From assembly GCA_016618085.1 (NCBI GenBank), contig JABLTG010000118.1, forward strand, positions 1-64,000: a stretch of 64,000 bases of DNA, in the 5' to 3' direction. Both the position numbers and the translations under genes were made by a program. The notes under the pieces are model-generated. The model was not told the DNA's origin, did not search any database, and saw only the letters and a program-made list of their open reading frames with translations. Positions 1 to 10,687 of the stretch are shown here, in pieces (position 1 is the stretch's first letter; each line of letters opens with the position of its first letter). Source of the stretch: Neovahlkampfia damariscottae. Lineage: Eukaryota; Heterolobosea; Selenaionea; Neovahlkampfiida; Neovahlkampfiidae.

Positions 1-302
1 TTTTACTGGTGATATACTTTTCGTTAGATTGATCATTATTGCTCATGCACCTGTTGATGTTTTTTTTCAGTGTTTATTTTGTTTTTTCAGTTCAATTTAT
101 AAAGTTTCGGAATTTTAAAAAACTATATAGTTCACAAATGATTCCGAATGGTCACTTTTCAACAGAAAAATCAAATATTCCGTTTCAGAAGTACTTTTTC
201 TAAAAATAGATTCTATTTTTATCTGCATTTAGTTTTTAATTTTTTTTCGTGTTTTTATGTAAATTTATTCGTTTCCTAAAGGTCTTGAATTGAATAAACA
301 AC
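1..302. other. no assigned gene; left edge
   Basis: A+T-rich sequence with long T runs. On the minus strand an ATG at 46 opens a 15-codon frame that runs off the left edge (starts M-S-N-N-D-Q). It has no CCAAT box nearby, so I do not call a gene. Confidence 0.3.
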
Positions 303-524
303 TCAAGTTTTCTCTTTTTTATCACTTCTGTTGTTGATGTTGAAGTAACATTTTTTTCTTTCCAAAATGAATCCAATTTGAGCTGTTGGACATTTTAAAT
401 ACTTGAGATCTTTTTCAGTATTTTCTAGTTGAACAAAAGGTCTTTTTTGTTCAACTTGAACAACTTCAAGTAAAAATAACTGGCAAAATTAAATCTAATT
501 GGCCACTTTTATAACAATAACCAT
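303..524 (-). CDS. small hypothetical protein
   Basis: Not recognised. The model is two exons, 507-524 and 303-479, with a 27-base intron (480-506, GTGG...CCAG), giving 64 residues. The start was chosen because a CCAAT box (531-535 on the plus strand as ATTGG) lies just upstream. A second ATTGG lies at 499-503, inside the intron. The product is hydrophobic at its first nine residues and then charged, with two cysteines. It ends shortly before the next frame closes, so further exons are possible. Weak call: there is no family match and the first exon is only 18 bases. Confidence 0.3.
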
Positions 525-571
525 CAATTCATTGGCCGTTGAATCACACAACTTGGTGTATTTTTCATTTT

Positions 572-898
572 TTAGATTTGGTTCATATTTGATGAAAGTT
601 TTTTCATTTTTTCAATTAATTCACGTTCTGATTTTATTAATTTTTTTTGAACATGTTCATTCGATTTTACATCTTGATTATTGAAGAATTTTGCATTCAT
701 CATTGAAGTTGCTGTTGCATTAAATGTATAAGCAGATATATTGAAATCAACATCTGGTGAATCTAAATTTTTATAAATTGATTTAGCAATTAAATTGTAA
801 TTCTCCACAACTTCATCGAAACAAAGATAAATATCTTTTGATGATTTTTGAAAACCTAATTTTTCATCAAGAATTAAAGATTTCAAATTGGTATTCAT
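572..898 (-). CDS. hypothetical protein, helical
   Basis: Not recognised. One open exon encodes 108 residues, mostly amphipathic helix, with a lysine/glutamate-rich helix at the C-terminus. The frame stays open upstream to 988 with a hydrophobic stretch, so the start is uncertain. I chose the ATG at 898 because the composition changes there. Unlike almost every other gene here it has no CCAAT box close upstream. It could be a subunit of a small helical complex, but nothing in the sequence says which. Confidence 0.4.
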   Translation of the reverse strand: MNTNLKSLILDEKLGFQKSSKDIYLCFDEVVENYNLIAKSIYKNLDSPDVDFNISAYTFNATATSMMNAKFFNNQDVKSNEHVQKKLIKSERELIEKMKKLSSNMNQI

Positions 899-1208
899 AA
901 AGCAAAAGTCCAAATAAAAAAACAAACTTGCTTGAGTACAATTTCGTTTGTTTGAAATATAAAATATTAAAATGATTGTTGGTAACAATTTAATAATTTT
1001 GTTTTCATAATTATGAATTATGAAGATTCATAATAATTTTACAAGAAAAAAAACGAAAAATTGCAATAGGAGAATTTATTAAACATCTTTGAGTGTTTCT
1101 GTAGGGTGGAAAATTACAAGAATTAAAGATTATTTCCCTTAACTTGTTTATCTGCATTGGATTGCCCAATCAAATGCCTCTTTCAATTCAAACAAATTTG
1201 AACAGGGT
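899..1208. other. divergent intergenic region
   Basis: Region between the minus-strand hypothetical and the plus-strand acyltransferase. It holds a CCAAT box at 1166-1170 (39 bases before the start at 1209) and a short upstream ATG at 1174 that is out of frame with the gene. Nothing else is visible. Confidence 0.5.
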
Positions 1209-2567
1209 ATGAGGTTGATTGGAAGTGAATCATTTTTTCAATCTCATGAAACATACAATGAATTTAATAATGTTCAACTTGTGAAATTAACAGGAAATAT
1301 TACCAAAAAAACATTTAAAAATGCTATTGAAAAATTGATTGAAAAATATGAACTTTTACAACAAGGTGTAGTTTTACATAACAATCAAAAATATTTTCAA
1401 AGAATAAAAAACTATAAAAGTTATTTCTTTGAAACAAATTATCATGAAATTAAAAGAAAAACTGATGAAACATGGAAACAAATATTTAATGAAGAAATTA
1501 AGAATGGTTCAAAGTTATTTGTCCAAAGAGCATTGGATTTAAACAAAGAACAAGATGAATTTAAATTTACTTGTGGATTAATGTGGAAAGTACTATTAAT
1601 ACATTCAGAAAATCAAAATGATTTTGAAGTCATTTTAACCATTGATCATACCATCGCAGATGGGATAACTATTTGTGTGATGATTGGTGAGATTATGAAC
1701 TTCATCAGAAAAATTACAAAAAATGAAAGTATTGATGAATCATATGTAAAGATTTCACCAAATTTAAGAGAAGTTTTTGCAAATAAAAGTATCATTGAGA
1801 ACGAAAATTTTTCTAACAAGGTATGTGGGTTTAAATATGATTTCAAAGAAAAAGAATACAAAGAATTGAAACAAGAGTATGTTTTCCATGAATTCAATGG
1901 TGAAAAGTTGATTATTGAATCAAAAAAGAAAAATATTACTGTAAACTCTGCTGTTGCTGCTGCAATATTTTTAAGTTATGCAAAACATTTTGTGAAAGAA
2001 GAAAATGGAAAATTCATGAGATTTTCAGCACCAATGTCATTGAGAAAATTAGCAAAATTGGAACCAAATTCCATTGGAATGTTGGCAGCATTCTTAAATA
2101 TGGAATTTGAATACAAGAAAGAAAACATAAATCAAGAACATTTTTGGGAATTAGCAGAGCAAATACAGAAGAATATAAAGTTTTCTGTTGAACAGTATTT
2201 TTCAAATTTATATTTTGATATTTTTAGGAATCATTATTTGAATTTTATTCATGCAATTCAAAGAAAAAAACAAATTTTGGAGATTTCAAATGAAACATTA
2301 TTTAATAGACAACCAAATTGTTCATTTTCAAATCGTGGAAAAGTTGATAATTTCATTGATTTTAATGGATTTAAATTACGTGGTTTCTTCAACACAACAG
2401 ATGTCACAACAAAAGGAACTCAATGGTTGGTCCATTTGACTACACTCTCAAACAGATTCTTTTTCTCATTTGCAGTGGTATCACCAATTTGGAGTACTGA
2501 AACTTTGAAGAAGGCATCAACTGATGCTATAAAAATACTGGAATCAATTCAAAATGATAATAATTAA
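1209..2567 (+). CDS. condensation-fold acyltransferase
   Basis: Single-exon protein of 452 residues. It resembles the CoA-dependent acyltransferase/condensation superfamily that includes alcohol acetyltransferases and PapA-type enzymes. The N-terminal block is followed near residue 146 by D-H-T-I-A-D-G, which fits the H-x3-D-G active-site motif; the histidine would be the general base in acyl transfer to an alcohol or amine. Length is normal for the family (about 420-480). The second, structural D-F-G-W-type motif is not obvious. Substrate cannot be predicted. No signal peptide or membrane segment is seen. A CCAAT box lies 39 bases upstream. Confidence 0.72.
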   Translation: MRLIGSESFFQSHETYNEFNNVQLVKLTGNITKKTFKNAIEKLIEKYELLQQGVVLHNNQKYFQRIKNYKSYFFETNYHEIKRKTDETWKQIFNEEIKNGSKLFVQRALDLNKEQDEFKFTCGLMWKVLLIHSENQNDFEVILTIDHTIADGITICVMIGEIMNFIRKITKNESIDESYVKISPNLREVFANKSIIENENFSNKVCGFKYDFKEKEYKELKQEYVFHEFNGEKLIIESKKKNITVNSAVAAAIFLSYAKHFVKEENGKFMRFSAPMSLRKLAKLEPNSIGMLAAFLNMEFEYKKENINQEHFWELAEQIQKNIKFSVEQYFSNLYFDIFRNHYLNFIHAIQRKKQILEISNETLFNRQPNCSFSNRGKVDNFIDFNGFKLRGFFNTTDVTTKGTQWLVHLTTLSNRFFFSFAVVSPIWSTETLKKASTDAIKILESIQNDNN

Positions 2568-2655
2568 ATCTTAATTGTCTGATTCAAAATTCATTTTTCA
2601 CCAATCAATTTATTGAAAAATAAACCAATCATGAATCATCTACCAACAATTCTCA

Positions 2656-3877
2656 ATGATTAACTTAATTAAAGGATTTCCAGCTTTAGAGCTTTTACCA
2701 ACTTCAGTTTTAGAAAAAAGTACGATGGAGGCATCAAAGAAACTCGCTCAATCACAGAGTTTTGCGGGTGAAAACTTGAATTACGTTTCTAACCTTGGAA
2801 ACCCTTTTTTGAGGAAAACATTAGCTTCAAAATTCTCAACAAAATATTATGAAACATCTTCAGATTATTTTTGTATGACTCATGGCGCAACGTAAAACCA
2901 AAAAAAAAAAAAATAACACAAATTTTTTAGTGGAGCATTTTCATTAATTACAACTTTAAATTTGAAAGAAAAAGATACCATAGTCGTAGAAGATCCAACT
3001 TATTTTGTTGCACCACCAATATTCAAAGATTATAATTTTAATTTAATTTCTGTTCCACTGGAAAAAGATGGTATGAATTTGATAAAATTAGAAGAAAAAT
3101 TAAAAGAAAATAACGTAAAATTAGTTTATACAATACCAGTTTATCATAATCCAACAGGAACTATAATGTCAATCGAAAAAAGAAAAAAATTAATTGAATT
3201 ATCTCAAAAGTATAATTTTAAAATAATGGCAGATGAAGTTTATCAACATTTATATTTTGATGAACAAGAACCACCACCACCTGATTTATGCACATTTGAT
3301 AATTGTAAAACTGGAGGAACTGTTTACTCAGTTGGATCATTTTCAAAAACTATTTGTCCTGGTTTGAAGAGAAATAAAACAAAATTAAATTTTCAAAGGT
3401 ATGAGATTAGGATGGATACAAGTGAATCCAAAATCAAATTTAATTCAAAAATTCATAGATTCAGGTACTCTTTTTAGTGGAGGTGGTTTAAACTCTTATA
3501 CTTCTCTAATTATAGATACAGCAATAGAATTAAACTTATATAATGATCATTTGAAAATGCTTAAAGTAGAGTATTCTGATAGACTGACCACTTTATGTAA
3601 TGCTTTGAAAGAGTTTGATAAAAAGAAATTATTGGATTTTGAAAAACCAAAAGGAGGATATTTTCTATGGATAAAATTAAATGATCAAATTAATTTTGAT
3701 TTATTTTCAAAGAATTTAAAAAAAAATCAAGTTCAAGTTTTAATTGGAAATAAGAATTCAATTGAAGAAAATTCGTTTCCAAATTTTATTCGTTTATGTT
3801 TCGCTTATGTTGATAGAAAAGATTTAATTGAAGGATCAAAAAGAATTTGTATCTCAGCTAATGAAAGTTTAAATTAA
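2656..3877 (+). CDS. PLP aminotransferase, fold type I
   Basis: Model join(2656..2891, 2931..3361, 3399..3877), 381 residues. The introns are 39 and 37 bases; the second uses a GTTTG donor and restores P-G-M-R-L-G-W. It belongs to the class I/II aminotransferases of the 2-aminoadipate/kynurenine aminotransferase (MocR/Aro8) type. Visible markers are H-N-P-T-G-T, the A-D-E-V-Y block that contacts the cofactor pyridine, and S-F-S-K-T with the Schiff-base lysine near residue 219. It should transfer an amino group between an amino acid and a 2-oxo acid; the exact substrate is open. No targeting signal. Its TAA stop shares a TTAA tetranucleotide with the convergent zinc-knuckle gene. Confidence 0.88.
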
Positions 3878-4592
3878 AAGTTTAATTTTTTTTTTTTAAT
3901 TGAACAATCTAAACCTGTATGATTTTTACCTCCGCATCGAAAACAATAATATCTCTTGATTTTTCTTTTTGGATATCCACAATTCAAGTGTCCTTTACCA
4001 CCACAAAAGAAGCAGTGGACTTCTGGAACGATATCAGATCTTGTTATATTCATTTCTTTTACAGGACAACTATTTTCATCATGACCTTTTCTTGAACACC
4101 AATCACAAGATTTTGATTTTTTAAAAGGACAATCCTTCAAAATTTTAGTCATTTTTTCAATATTGTTACCGCCACAACATGTCCTGGATTTAGACAAGCG
4201 TAACAAATTGCATTTGGGCATTGATATCCAAAATGTTTGGTTTGACCACAAATTGTACACACAACATTAAATTGTTTTTTATTTGTATGTAAGGCTAATG
4301 GTTTACTTTTTCCAATTTCTTCAGACTCCATTTTTTTTGATGATTCATCAAAGTAACGATTTGGAGTAACTTGAAAATTTTTTTGTTCATTTTTTTTGAC
4401 TGGTGTTTGTTTGTTATTTTCTGGTTTCTTTGGAATATCAAAACTTGGTGCGTCTATTGTTACTTCGGTTTCTTCATCGGAAATTGTTATTACATCTTCA
4501 ACTTCCTGTATGTTTTCTTTTGAAACAGAATTCTTTACAAGTTTTTTTCTTCTATTTTTATTTAAAAAATGTTTTTTTTTTGTTCTCGTCAT
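3874..4592 (-). CDS. CCHC zinc-knuckle protein, Air1/ZCCHC7-like
   Basis: Model complement(3874..4134, 4170..4592), 227 residues, with a 35-base intron that splits the second knuckle and rebuilds C-Y-A-C...D-C. A basic, serine/acidic N-terminal half (about 100 residues) is followed by five cysteine-histidine knuckles: four canonical C-x2-C-x4-H-x4-C and a fourth one with irregular spacing. Five closely packed knuckles recall Air1/Air2/ZCCHC7, the RNA-binding subunit of the nuclear TRAMP polyadenylation complex; CNBP-like proteins are an alternative. It is divergently transcribed from the acyl-CoA synthetase, with one ATTGGTC element (4621-4627) between the two starts. Confidence 0.7.
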
Positions 4593-4620
4593 TTATTTTT
4601 TGGTGTAGTTGAAAATTCCT

Positions 4621-4627
4621 ATTGGTC
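4621..4627. promoter_or_regulatory. shared CCAAT box
   Basis: ATTGGTC lies 29 bases from the zinc-knuckle start and 10 bases before the ATG of the acyl-CoA synthetase. The gap between the two start codons is only 44 bases, so this single element probably serves both genes. Confidence 0.6.
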
Positions 4628-4636
4628 AAAAAATTC

Positions 4637-6467
4637 ATGTTGAGAAAATTCGTTAATAACGCACTGAAAAAGAACAACTTTAGATTTTATGGAAAACTTC
4701 AAAAAAGTCACGTTTTTGGTGATACTTCAGTCCCACTGATCGAAAAAACAATTGGAAGTTATTTTGAAAACCAAGTCGAAAAATTTGAAACAAGACAAGT
4801 TCTAGTCTCAAAACATCAAAACCAAAGATATACTTGGGAAGAATTAAATGTAACTAAAAGAAAAAATTAAACTTTATTTTTAAAGGAAAAAGTAAATAAC
4901 TTTGCTATGGGTTTGATAAACTTGGGTTTTTGTAAAGGGTAAAAAAAAAATAAGAGTTTTTAAACTTTTCTATAGTGATAGATTAGGTGTTTGGATGTTA
5001 AACAACGCTGAATGGATCATTGCTCAATTAGCTACTGCAAAAATTGGAGTTATACTTGTTTGTGTTAATCCTTCTTATCGTTTACATGAATTAGAACATG
5101 CTTTAAATTTAGTAAAAGCTAAAGGTATTATACTTCAACCTTCATATTCAAAAAGTAATTATATTAATTTAATGAATGAATTATTTCCTGAATTATCAAA
5201 AGATAGTTCAAACTTTGAAAAAGTACCTTCTTTGAAACATGTTATTGTTTGTTCAGATGAAAAACATAAAGGAATGAAAAGATTTAAAGATATATACGCT
5301 CCAAATGATCAACAGTTTCTTGATAAATGTGCTCAAAAATTATTTCCAGACGAACCTATCAATATTCAAGTAAGTTTTGTTCAATTTTTTTTGATTTTAT
5401 AGTTTACTTCAGGTACAACAGGTTCACCAAAAGCAGCAACTTTAACTCATAGAAATATTTTGAACAATGGTTTTTTCATTGGTGAAAAATTACAATACAC
5501 AGAAAATGATATTGTATGCTTACCTGTACCTTTATATCATTGTTTTGGTCTTGTTTTAGGTGTTTTAGCTTGTCTTACTCATGGTTCTAGTTTTGTTTTT
5601 CCAAATTCAGGATTTGAACCAATTTCTGTTTTAAAAGCAGTTCAAGAAGAGAAATGTACATCACTTTATGGTGTTCCTACAATGTTTATTTCAGAATTAA
5701 CCCATCCAGATTTTAAAAATTATGATTTATCAACTTTAAGAACTGGTATTATGGCTGGTTCAATTTGTCCAACTGAAGTAATGAAAAGAGTTATAAAAGA
5801 AATGAATTTAACTGATATTACAATTTCTTATGGAATGACAGAAACAAGTCCAGTTTCATTTCAAACAGGAATTGATGATCCACTTCATTTAAGAGTTGAA
5901 ACAGTTGGAAAAATTCATCCTCATGTAGAATGTAAAGTTGTTGATCCTGAGACAAATGAAATTGTTGATATTAATCAACCAGGTGAATTATTGACAAAAG
6001 GATATTCAGTTATGCAAGGATATTGGGAACAACCAGATAAAACAGCTGAATCTATAACGGAAGATGGATGGATGAAAACAGGAGATATTGTAACTATTGA
6101 TGAAGATGGTTATTGTAGAATTACAGGTAGAATTAAAGATATGATTATTAGAGGAGGTGAAAATATCTCACCAAGAGAAATTGAAGAGTTTTTATATAAA
6201 CATGAAAAAATTAAAGATGTAGCTGTAGTTGGTGTTTATGATGAATTTTATGGTGAAGTTGTTTGTTCTTGGGTAATTTTAAATGAAGACTGTGAATTAA
6301 CTAAAGAAGAATTACAAGGTTATTGTAAGAATCAAATTGCTCACTACAAAATACCACATTACGTAGTTTTTACAAAAGAATTTCCACAAACAGTTACAGG
6401 TAAAATTCAGAAATTCATAATGAAAGATGAAACTGAAAAAATGATTAAAGAAGGAGTAAAATTATAA
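4637..6467 (+). CDS. acyl-CoA synthetase, ACSF2-like
   Basis: Model join(4637..4849, 4886..4938, 4976..5369, 5403..6467), 574 residues, introns 36, 37 and 33 bases. This adenylate-forming enzyme activates a carboxylic acid with ATP and joins it to CoA. Seen are the P-loop [17 protein letters not shown], the G-W-M-K-T-G-D block, the hinge G-R-I-K-D-M-I and the C-terminal lysine region V-T-G-K-I-Q-K. The overall pattern is closest to medium-chain ACSF2. The N-terminus ([12 protein letters not shown]) is basic and amphipathic, like a mitochondrial presequence, and there is no peroxisomal SKL. Chain-length preference is inferred only. Confidence 0.9.
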
Positions 6468-6474
6468 TTTATTT

Positions 6475-7260
6475 TTAAAATCCACAACCACATCTTCCAA
6501 ATTGTTGAATTGATCTCACAACAACTGAACAAGGTAATAAGTCACCTCCTAAAAATACTCCTACCCATGTTGCTTTTGGTGCAATTTTACCCATACAACA
6601 ACATTTCTTATAAGCGATATCATGCATTTCATACACTAAATCTGTGAATTTTATGAATGAACCTCTTGAAGCTTCTTTCATTTCACGTTTAGTTGCATCT
6701 GATAATTGACGATGCATTTCTCCTAATTTCATTCTTACACAAGCAGCAGCAGGACTGTTCCAATCAGGATTACCACCTCCACTACAAGCACAAGTAGCAG
6801 CATTTGAATATGATTTTGGTAAAAAGTCACCACCCTAATATTTTAAAAAACATTTTTCTTTATTTTTACCATCCTATTTAAAATTAATAAAATATCTAAG
6901 ATTTACCATTCTTTTGGATTTTGTGAACCTGAAACACCTTTGTACCATCTACAACTGTCAACTGTCCATCCTTGTTGTGGTTTACATGTACAACATTGAG
7001 GTGTTACTTCTATATGACAAGGACACCAAGTTGAATTATTGACATTATTGAATTGTTTGCATGGATTAATTAAACTGCCAAGTGTGTGACACTAATAATT
7101 CAAAGTTGGTCAAATTTTTTTTTTTTACCTTTTTATCTCTAGGACACCATTTACAACCTGTTGCATCAGCACAACTTTTACAATCTCTGTAATCAGGACA
7201 CAATTTTGAATGAACTGAAAGAAAAACCAAACAAAAAACAAAAGCAAAGATTAATTTCAT
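6475..7260 (-). CDS. secreted cysteine-rich protein with PSI-like domain
   Basis: Model complement(6475..6834, 6870..6873, 6907..7091, 7129..7260), 226 residues. Residues 1-18 form a clear signal peptide. Residues 20-55 have the cysteine spacing of a PSI (plexin-semaphorin-integrin) domain, C-x5-C-x2-C-x5-C-x-W-C-x5-C. More cysteine-rich sequence follows, ending in C-G-C-G-F. The third exon is only 4 bases (GATG), needed to keep frame between introns of 33 and 35 bases; without it the coding length is not divisible by three. The CCAAT box overlaps the start codon (ATTGG at 7259-7263). Likely extracellular or vesicular; function unknown. Confidence 0.75.
6870..6873 (-). other. 4-base microexon
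   Basis: GATG on the minus strand, flanked by introns 6874-6906 (33 bases, GTAAAT...AATAG) and 6835-6869 (35 bases, GTAAAA...TTAG). Joining gives W-M-G-G-D in frame. No single intron across this stretch keeps both flanking frames. Confidence 0.6.
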
Positions 7261-7365
7261 TGGTGGACTTATTCATTCAATTTCCGAGAATTCATTGAAA
7301 TGGGATTATTAAAATTTTGTTTCTTACATGAAAAATTCAAAGAACAAAACAAAAAAATTTCACCA

Positions 7366-8251
7366 ATGAAATTAATTATTGTTGGAATTGCTCAAGATGG
7401 AGGTAACCAATATGAAAATTTAATTCCAAGGAATTCCACAACCTCTATGCTCGAAAAAATGTTGTCAAGAAGGATGTGAAAAGAAATTAATATGTTCTCT
7501 GGCAGTCAAAGATGAAGAAAAATATTATTTTTTTGATTGTTCTCCAGATTTTAGAGAACAAATTAGTTTTTTGAACAAACAGTATAAAATGGAAAATATT
7601 GATGGTATTTTTTTGACTCACGCACACATGGGTCATTATACTGGACTAATACATCTGGGAAGAGAATCCATGAATTCTAAAAGTTTGAATGTCTTTGGAA
7701 GTAAAGAAATGAATAATTTTTTATCAAAAAATGCTCCATGGGTAATTATTGATAAATTTAATTATTGCTAGTGCCAATTAGTTGATTTAAAAAATATTAA
7801 ATTGAACACAGTACTCTCATATCAATCTTTAAAAATGTCAAATGATTTATTGATAATTCCATTTACCGTACCACATAGAGCAGAATTCACGGATACTCTT
7901 GGGTTTATAATACAAGGAAAAAACAAAAAGGCTGTTTATATTCCAGATATTGATTCATGGGAAGAAATGAATGAAAATATTGAAGATGTCATTGAAAGAG
8001 TTGATTTTGCATTTTTGGATGGAACATTTTACGATGAGAATGAAGTTTTAAACAGAGATATAACAAAAATTCCACATCCTTTTATCAAAAATAGTGTTAA
8101 AAGATTTTCAAATTTTATACAAAAATCAAAAATTTATTTTATTCATTTAAATCATACAAACCCATGTGTGAAGAAAAATAGTGAAGAAAGAATTCTAGTA
8201 GAATCACTTGGGTTTAATTTTGGAAATGAATTTGATGAATTTGATCTTTAA
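7366..8251 (+). CDS. metallo-beta-lactamase-fold hydrolase, PqqB-like
   Basis: Model join(7366..7402, 7431..7741, 7772..8251), 275 residues, with introns of only 28 and 30 bases. The N-terminus (I-V-G-I-A-Q-D-G-G-I-P-Q) and following cysteines (C-S-K-K-C-C) match the PqqB-like branch. The metal site is T-H-A-H-M-G-H near residues 75-81, an H-x-H-x2-H variant without the usual aspartate; later histidines (P-H-R and L-N-H) probably complete it. It should bind one or two metal ions and hydrolyse or oxidise a small molecule. There is no PQQ pathway nearby, so the substrate is open. The CCAAT box overlaps the ATG (7363-7367). Confidence 0.8.
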
Positions 8252-8464
8252 CAAGTTAATTTGAATGTAGAAAAAAATAAAATTATCTTGTTGAGCTTAA
8301 TTCATCAAAAATTAAACAATGACTTGGGGAATTTTGTTACACTGTACATTTGATAGGAATAATTTTTTCAAGATTTTGATTTGTCAGCTTCGTTTATTTT
8401 TCGTGGGATGTTTTTATTGGGTAATTACTTCAAACCAATCCAAACAGAGAAGACCAAAACCTTC
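8252..8464. other. intergenic, tandem genes
   Basis: 213 bases between the hydrolase and the sirtuin. It contains ATTGG at 8416-8420 and CCAAT at 8435-8439 upstream of the sirtuin ATG. A short frame beginning at 8319 looks non-coding. Confidence 0.5.
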
Positions 8465-10562
8465 ATGGAAAGGATTATTCTTGCTACTGGACTTATTGGA
8501 TTAACAGGATATTATGTTTATTTGAATTATTTTAAAGCTAAACCTGATTTATTGGAATCAATCAAAGAAAAAAACTTTGGAGTTGTCAAACAAATCATTT
8601 CAGAAATACAAAATCCAAAAGATTTTATAGAAAATTCAGAAAAATCAATAGGTTATCCAATTGTAAACATTTTATGCAAAGATGGATCTTTAGAATTGAT
8701 CAAATACATTAATGAAGTTTCAGGCAAAGATGTACTTTTAAAACGGAGCTCAGATGGATGGTTTCCTTTAAATATTGCAATATTTAACCAAAATGAGGAA
8801 ATCATTCCATTTCTTCTTTCTATTTCAGATTCAAAAAATAAGTACTTGGATGATGCAGAACATTCACCATTGTCACTTTCAATTATTCAAAAGAATTCAA
8901 GAATTTTAAAATTATTATTAGAATTTTATGAAAAGAACAAAAATTTAGAAGAGATTATTGATTATCCAAATTTTAAAAAACAAACACCTTTATATTTTGC
9001 ATGTTTTGTTGGTGATACTGAATGCGTAAAAGTATTATTAGAAAAAGGATCGAATCCTTTGTTAGCTGATTTTAGAGGTAATTCACCATTACATGCGGCT
9101 TGTATGTCAATAGAAGGTGAAAAAACTCTCTCTTTATTATTGAATGAAAAAATTGATTTAAACCAAATTAAAACAGATGGTTGTACACCACTTCATGTTG
9201 CTTGTATCAAAGGTGTGAAGGATGCAGTTGTTAAATTACTTCAAAATGGTATTAATATTTATGCAACTGATTCATTTGGTTCTACTGCTTTTCAACATTC
9301 AATTGTTCATAAAAGATTAGATATTATCCCTTTATTTTTCAATGAAGAAAAATTATTTTCAATGAAAGATAAAGATGGTTTCATTCCTTTATTTACTGCC
9401 TGTAATTATCTACAAAATGAAGAATTGTTTTCTGAAATTGCTAAAAGAAGTGAAGTTAATTATGTTGATCCATTTGGTTCATCTGCGATTCATTGTGCAT
9501 GTAGTTCTTCAAATTTTATTGCAGTTAAAATTTTAATTGAAAAATTTGATGTGAATTTGTCAAATAGGAATAACAATGGGAAGACCCCTTATTTGTGTGC
9601 ATCTAATATTGATATTAAAGAATTTGTTAAAAAATTTTGCAAACCAGAGGATTTAATTCAAGGAGAGACAAAAAAAATAGAAGTTGAAACAATTACAGTT
9701 TTAAAAGAGGCAACATTAGAACATATAGGTGAATTATTGAAAAATGAAACATTTAAGAATGTCATAGTTTTAACTGGAGCTGGAATTAGTACTAATGCAA
9801 AAATTCCAGGTAAGAAATACTGAAATTATTACCAATATTTAAATAGATTTCAGATCAAAAGATACTGGATTATATGATCAATTGAGAAAGAAATTTAAAG
9901 ATGAAAATATTAAATTAACTCCAGAAAGTATATTTGACATTAATACTTTCAAAATTGATCCTAAAATATTTTATGGTTTACGTGGGGAGTTATTCAAATC
10001 ATCAAATGAAGCAGAACCAACTAAAGTTCATAAATTCATCAAATATTTGAGTGATCAAAATATTCTTTTGAGAAATTATACACAAAATATTGATGGACTT
10101 GAAAGAAATGTAGGAATACCAGAAGAGAAATTGGTTGAATGTCATGGTACTTTAAAAACATCACATTGTTTGAATCCAAATTGTAAAAAAGAATATTCAT
10201 TATTAGAGTTAAATGAATTAGTCAGTAAGAGTAATGATTCTGTTCCAAAATGTGATGAATGTGATTCAGTCATTAAACCTGATTTAGTATTTTTTGGTGA
10301 ATCTTTACCAGAAAAGTTTGGAAAGAATTTAGATTCTGATTTTAAAAAATGTGATTTGTTGATCATTATTGGCACTAGTTTGACTGTATTTCCATTTTCA
10401 ACTCTACCAAGCAAAGTGTCAAAAATGTGCCCTAGAATTTTAATTAACAAAAAAGTTGTTGGTGAATTTCAATTTCAATCAAAAACGTTGATCAATAGAG
10501 ATATCATTATTGATACAGATTGTGATGAGGCAATTGATCTTCTCACTAAAATTATCAATTAA
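8465..10562 (+). CDS. membrane-anchored ankyrin-repeat sirtuin
   Basis: Model join(8465..9809, 9847..10562), 686 residues, intron 37 bases. A hydrophobic segment at residues 3-22 looks like a signal anchor. Residues about 60-400 hold six or more ankyrin repeats (T-P-L-H-V-A-C type). Residues about 430-686 are a SIR2 NAD-dependent deacylase: G-A-G-I-S, P-D-F-R-S, T-Q-N-I-D, catalytic histidine in V-E-C-H-G, zinc cysteines C-x4-C and C-x2-C, and I-G-T-S-L. The intron falls between G-A-G-I-S and P-D-F-R-S. The ATG at 8465 was chosen because CCAAT lies 26 bases upstream. Dictyostelium also has an ankyrin-sirtuin; an anchor is less usual. Confidence 0.9.
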
Positions 10563-10687
10563 AATTTGGTTTTAAATTGAAAATTCCATTTCTTATATTT
10601 TTTTCCCAAAATCTATTCCGAAAAGAGCAACTTAATTGGATGTAAAAACTCCACCAATGAACATTATCTTTTTTTTGAAGAAAAAGA

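Noticed and set aside
1174-1211. Upstream ATG as the true start of the acyltransferase
   Set aside because: It is out of frame with the gene and would need an intron of about 19 bases, shorter than any other here.
8319-8504. Short plus-strand frame before the sirtuin
   Set aside because: It overlaps the sirtuin start in another frame and has no family signal or CCAAT-spaced ATG.
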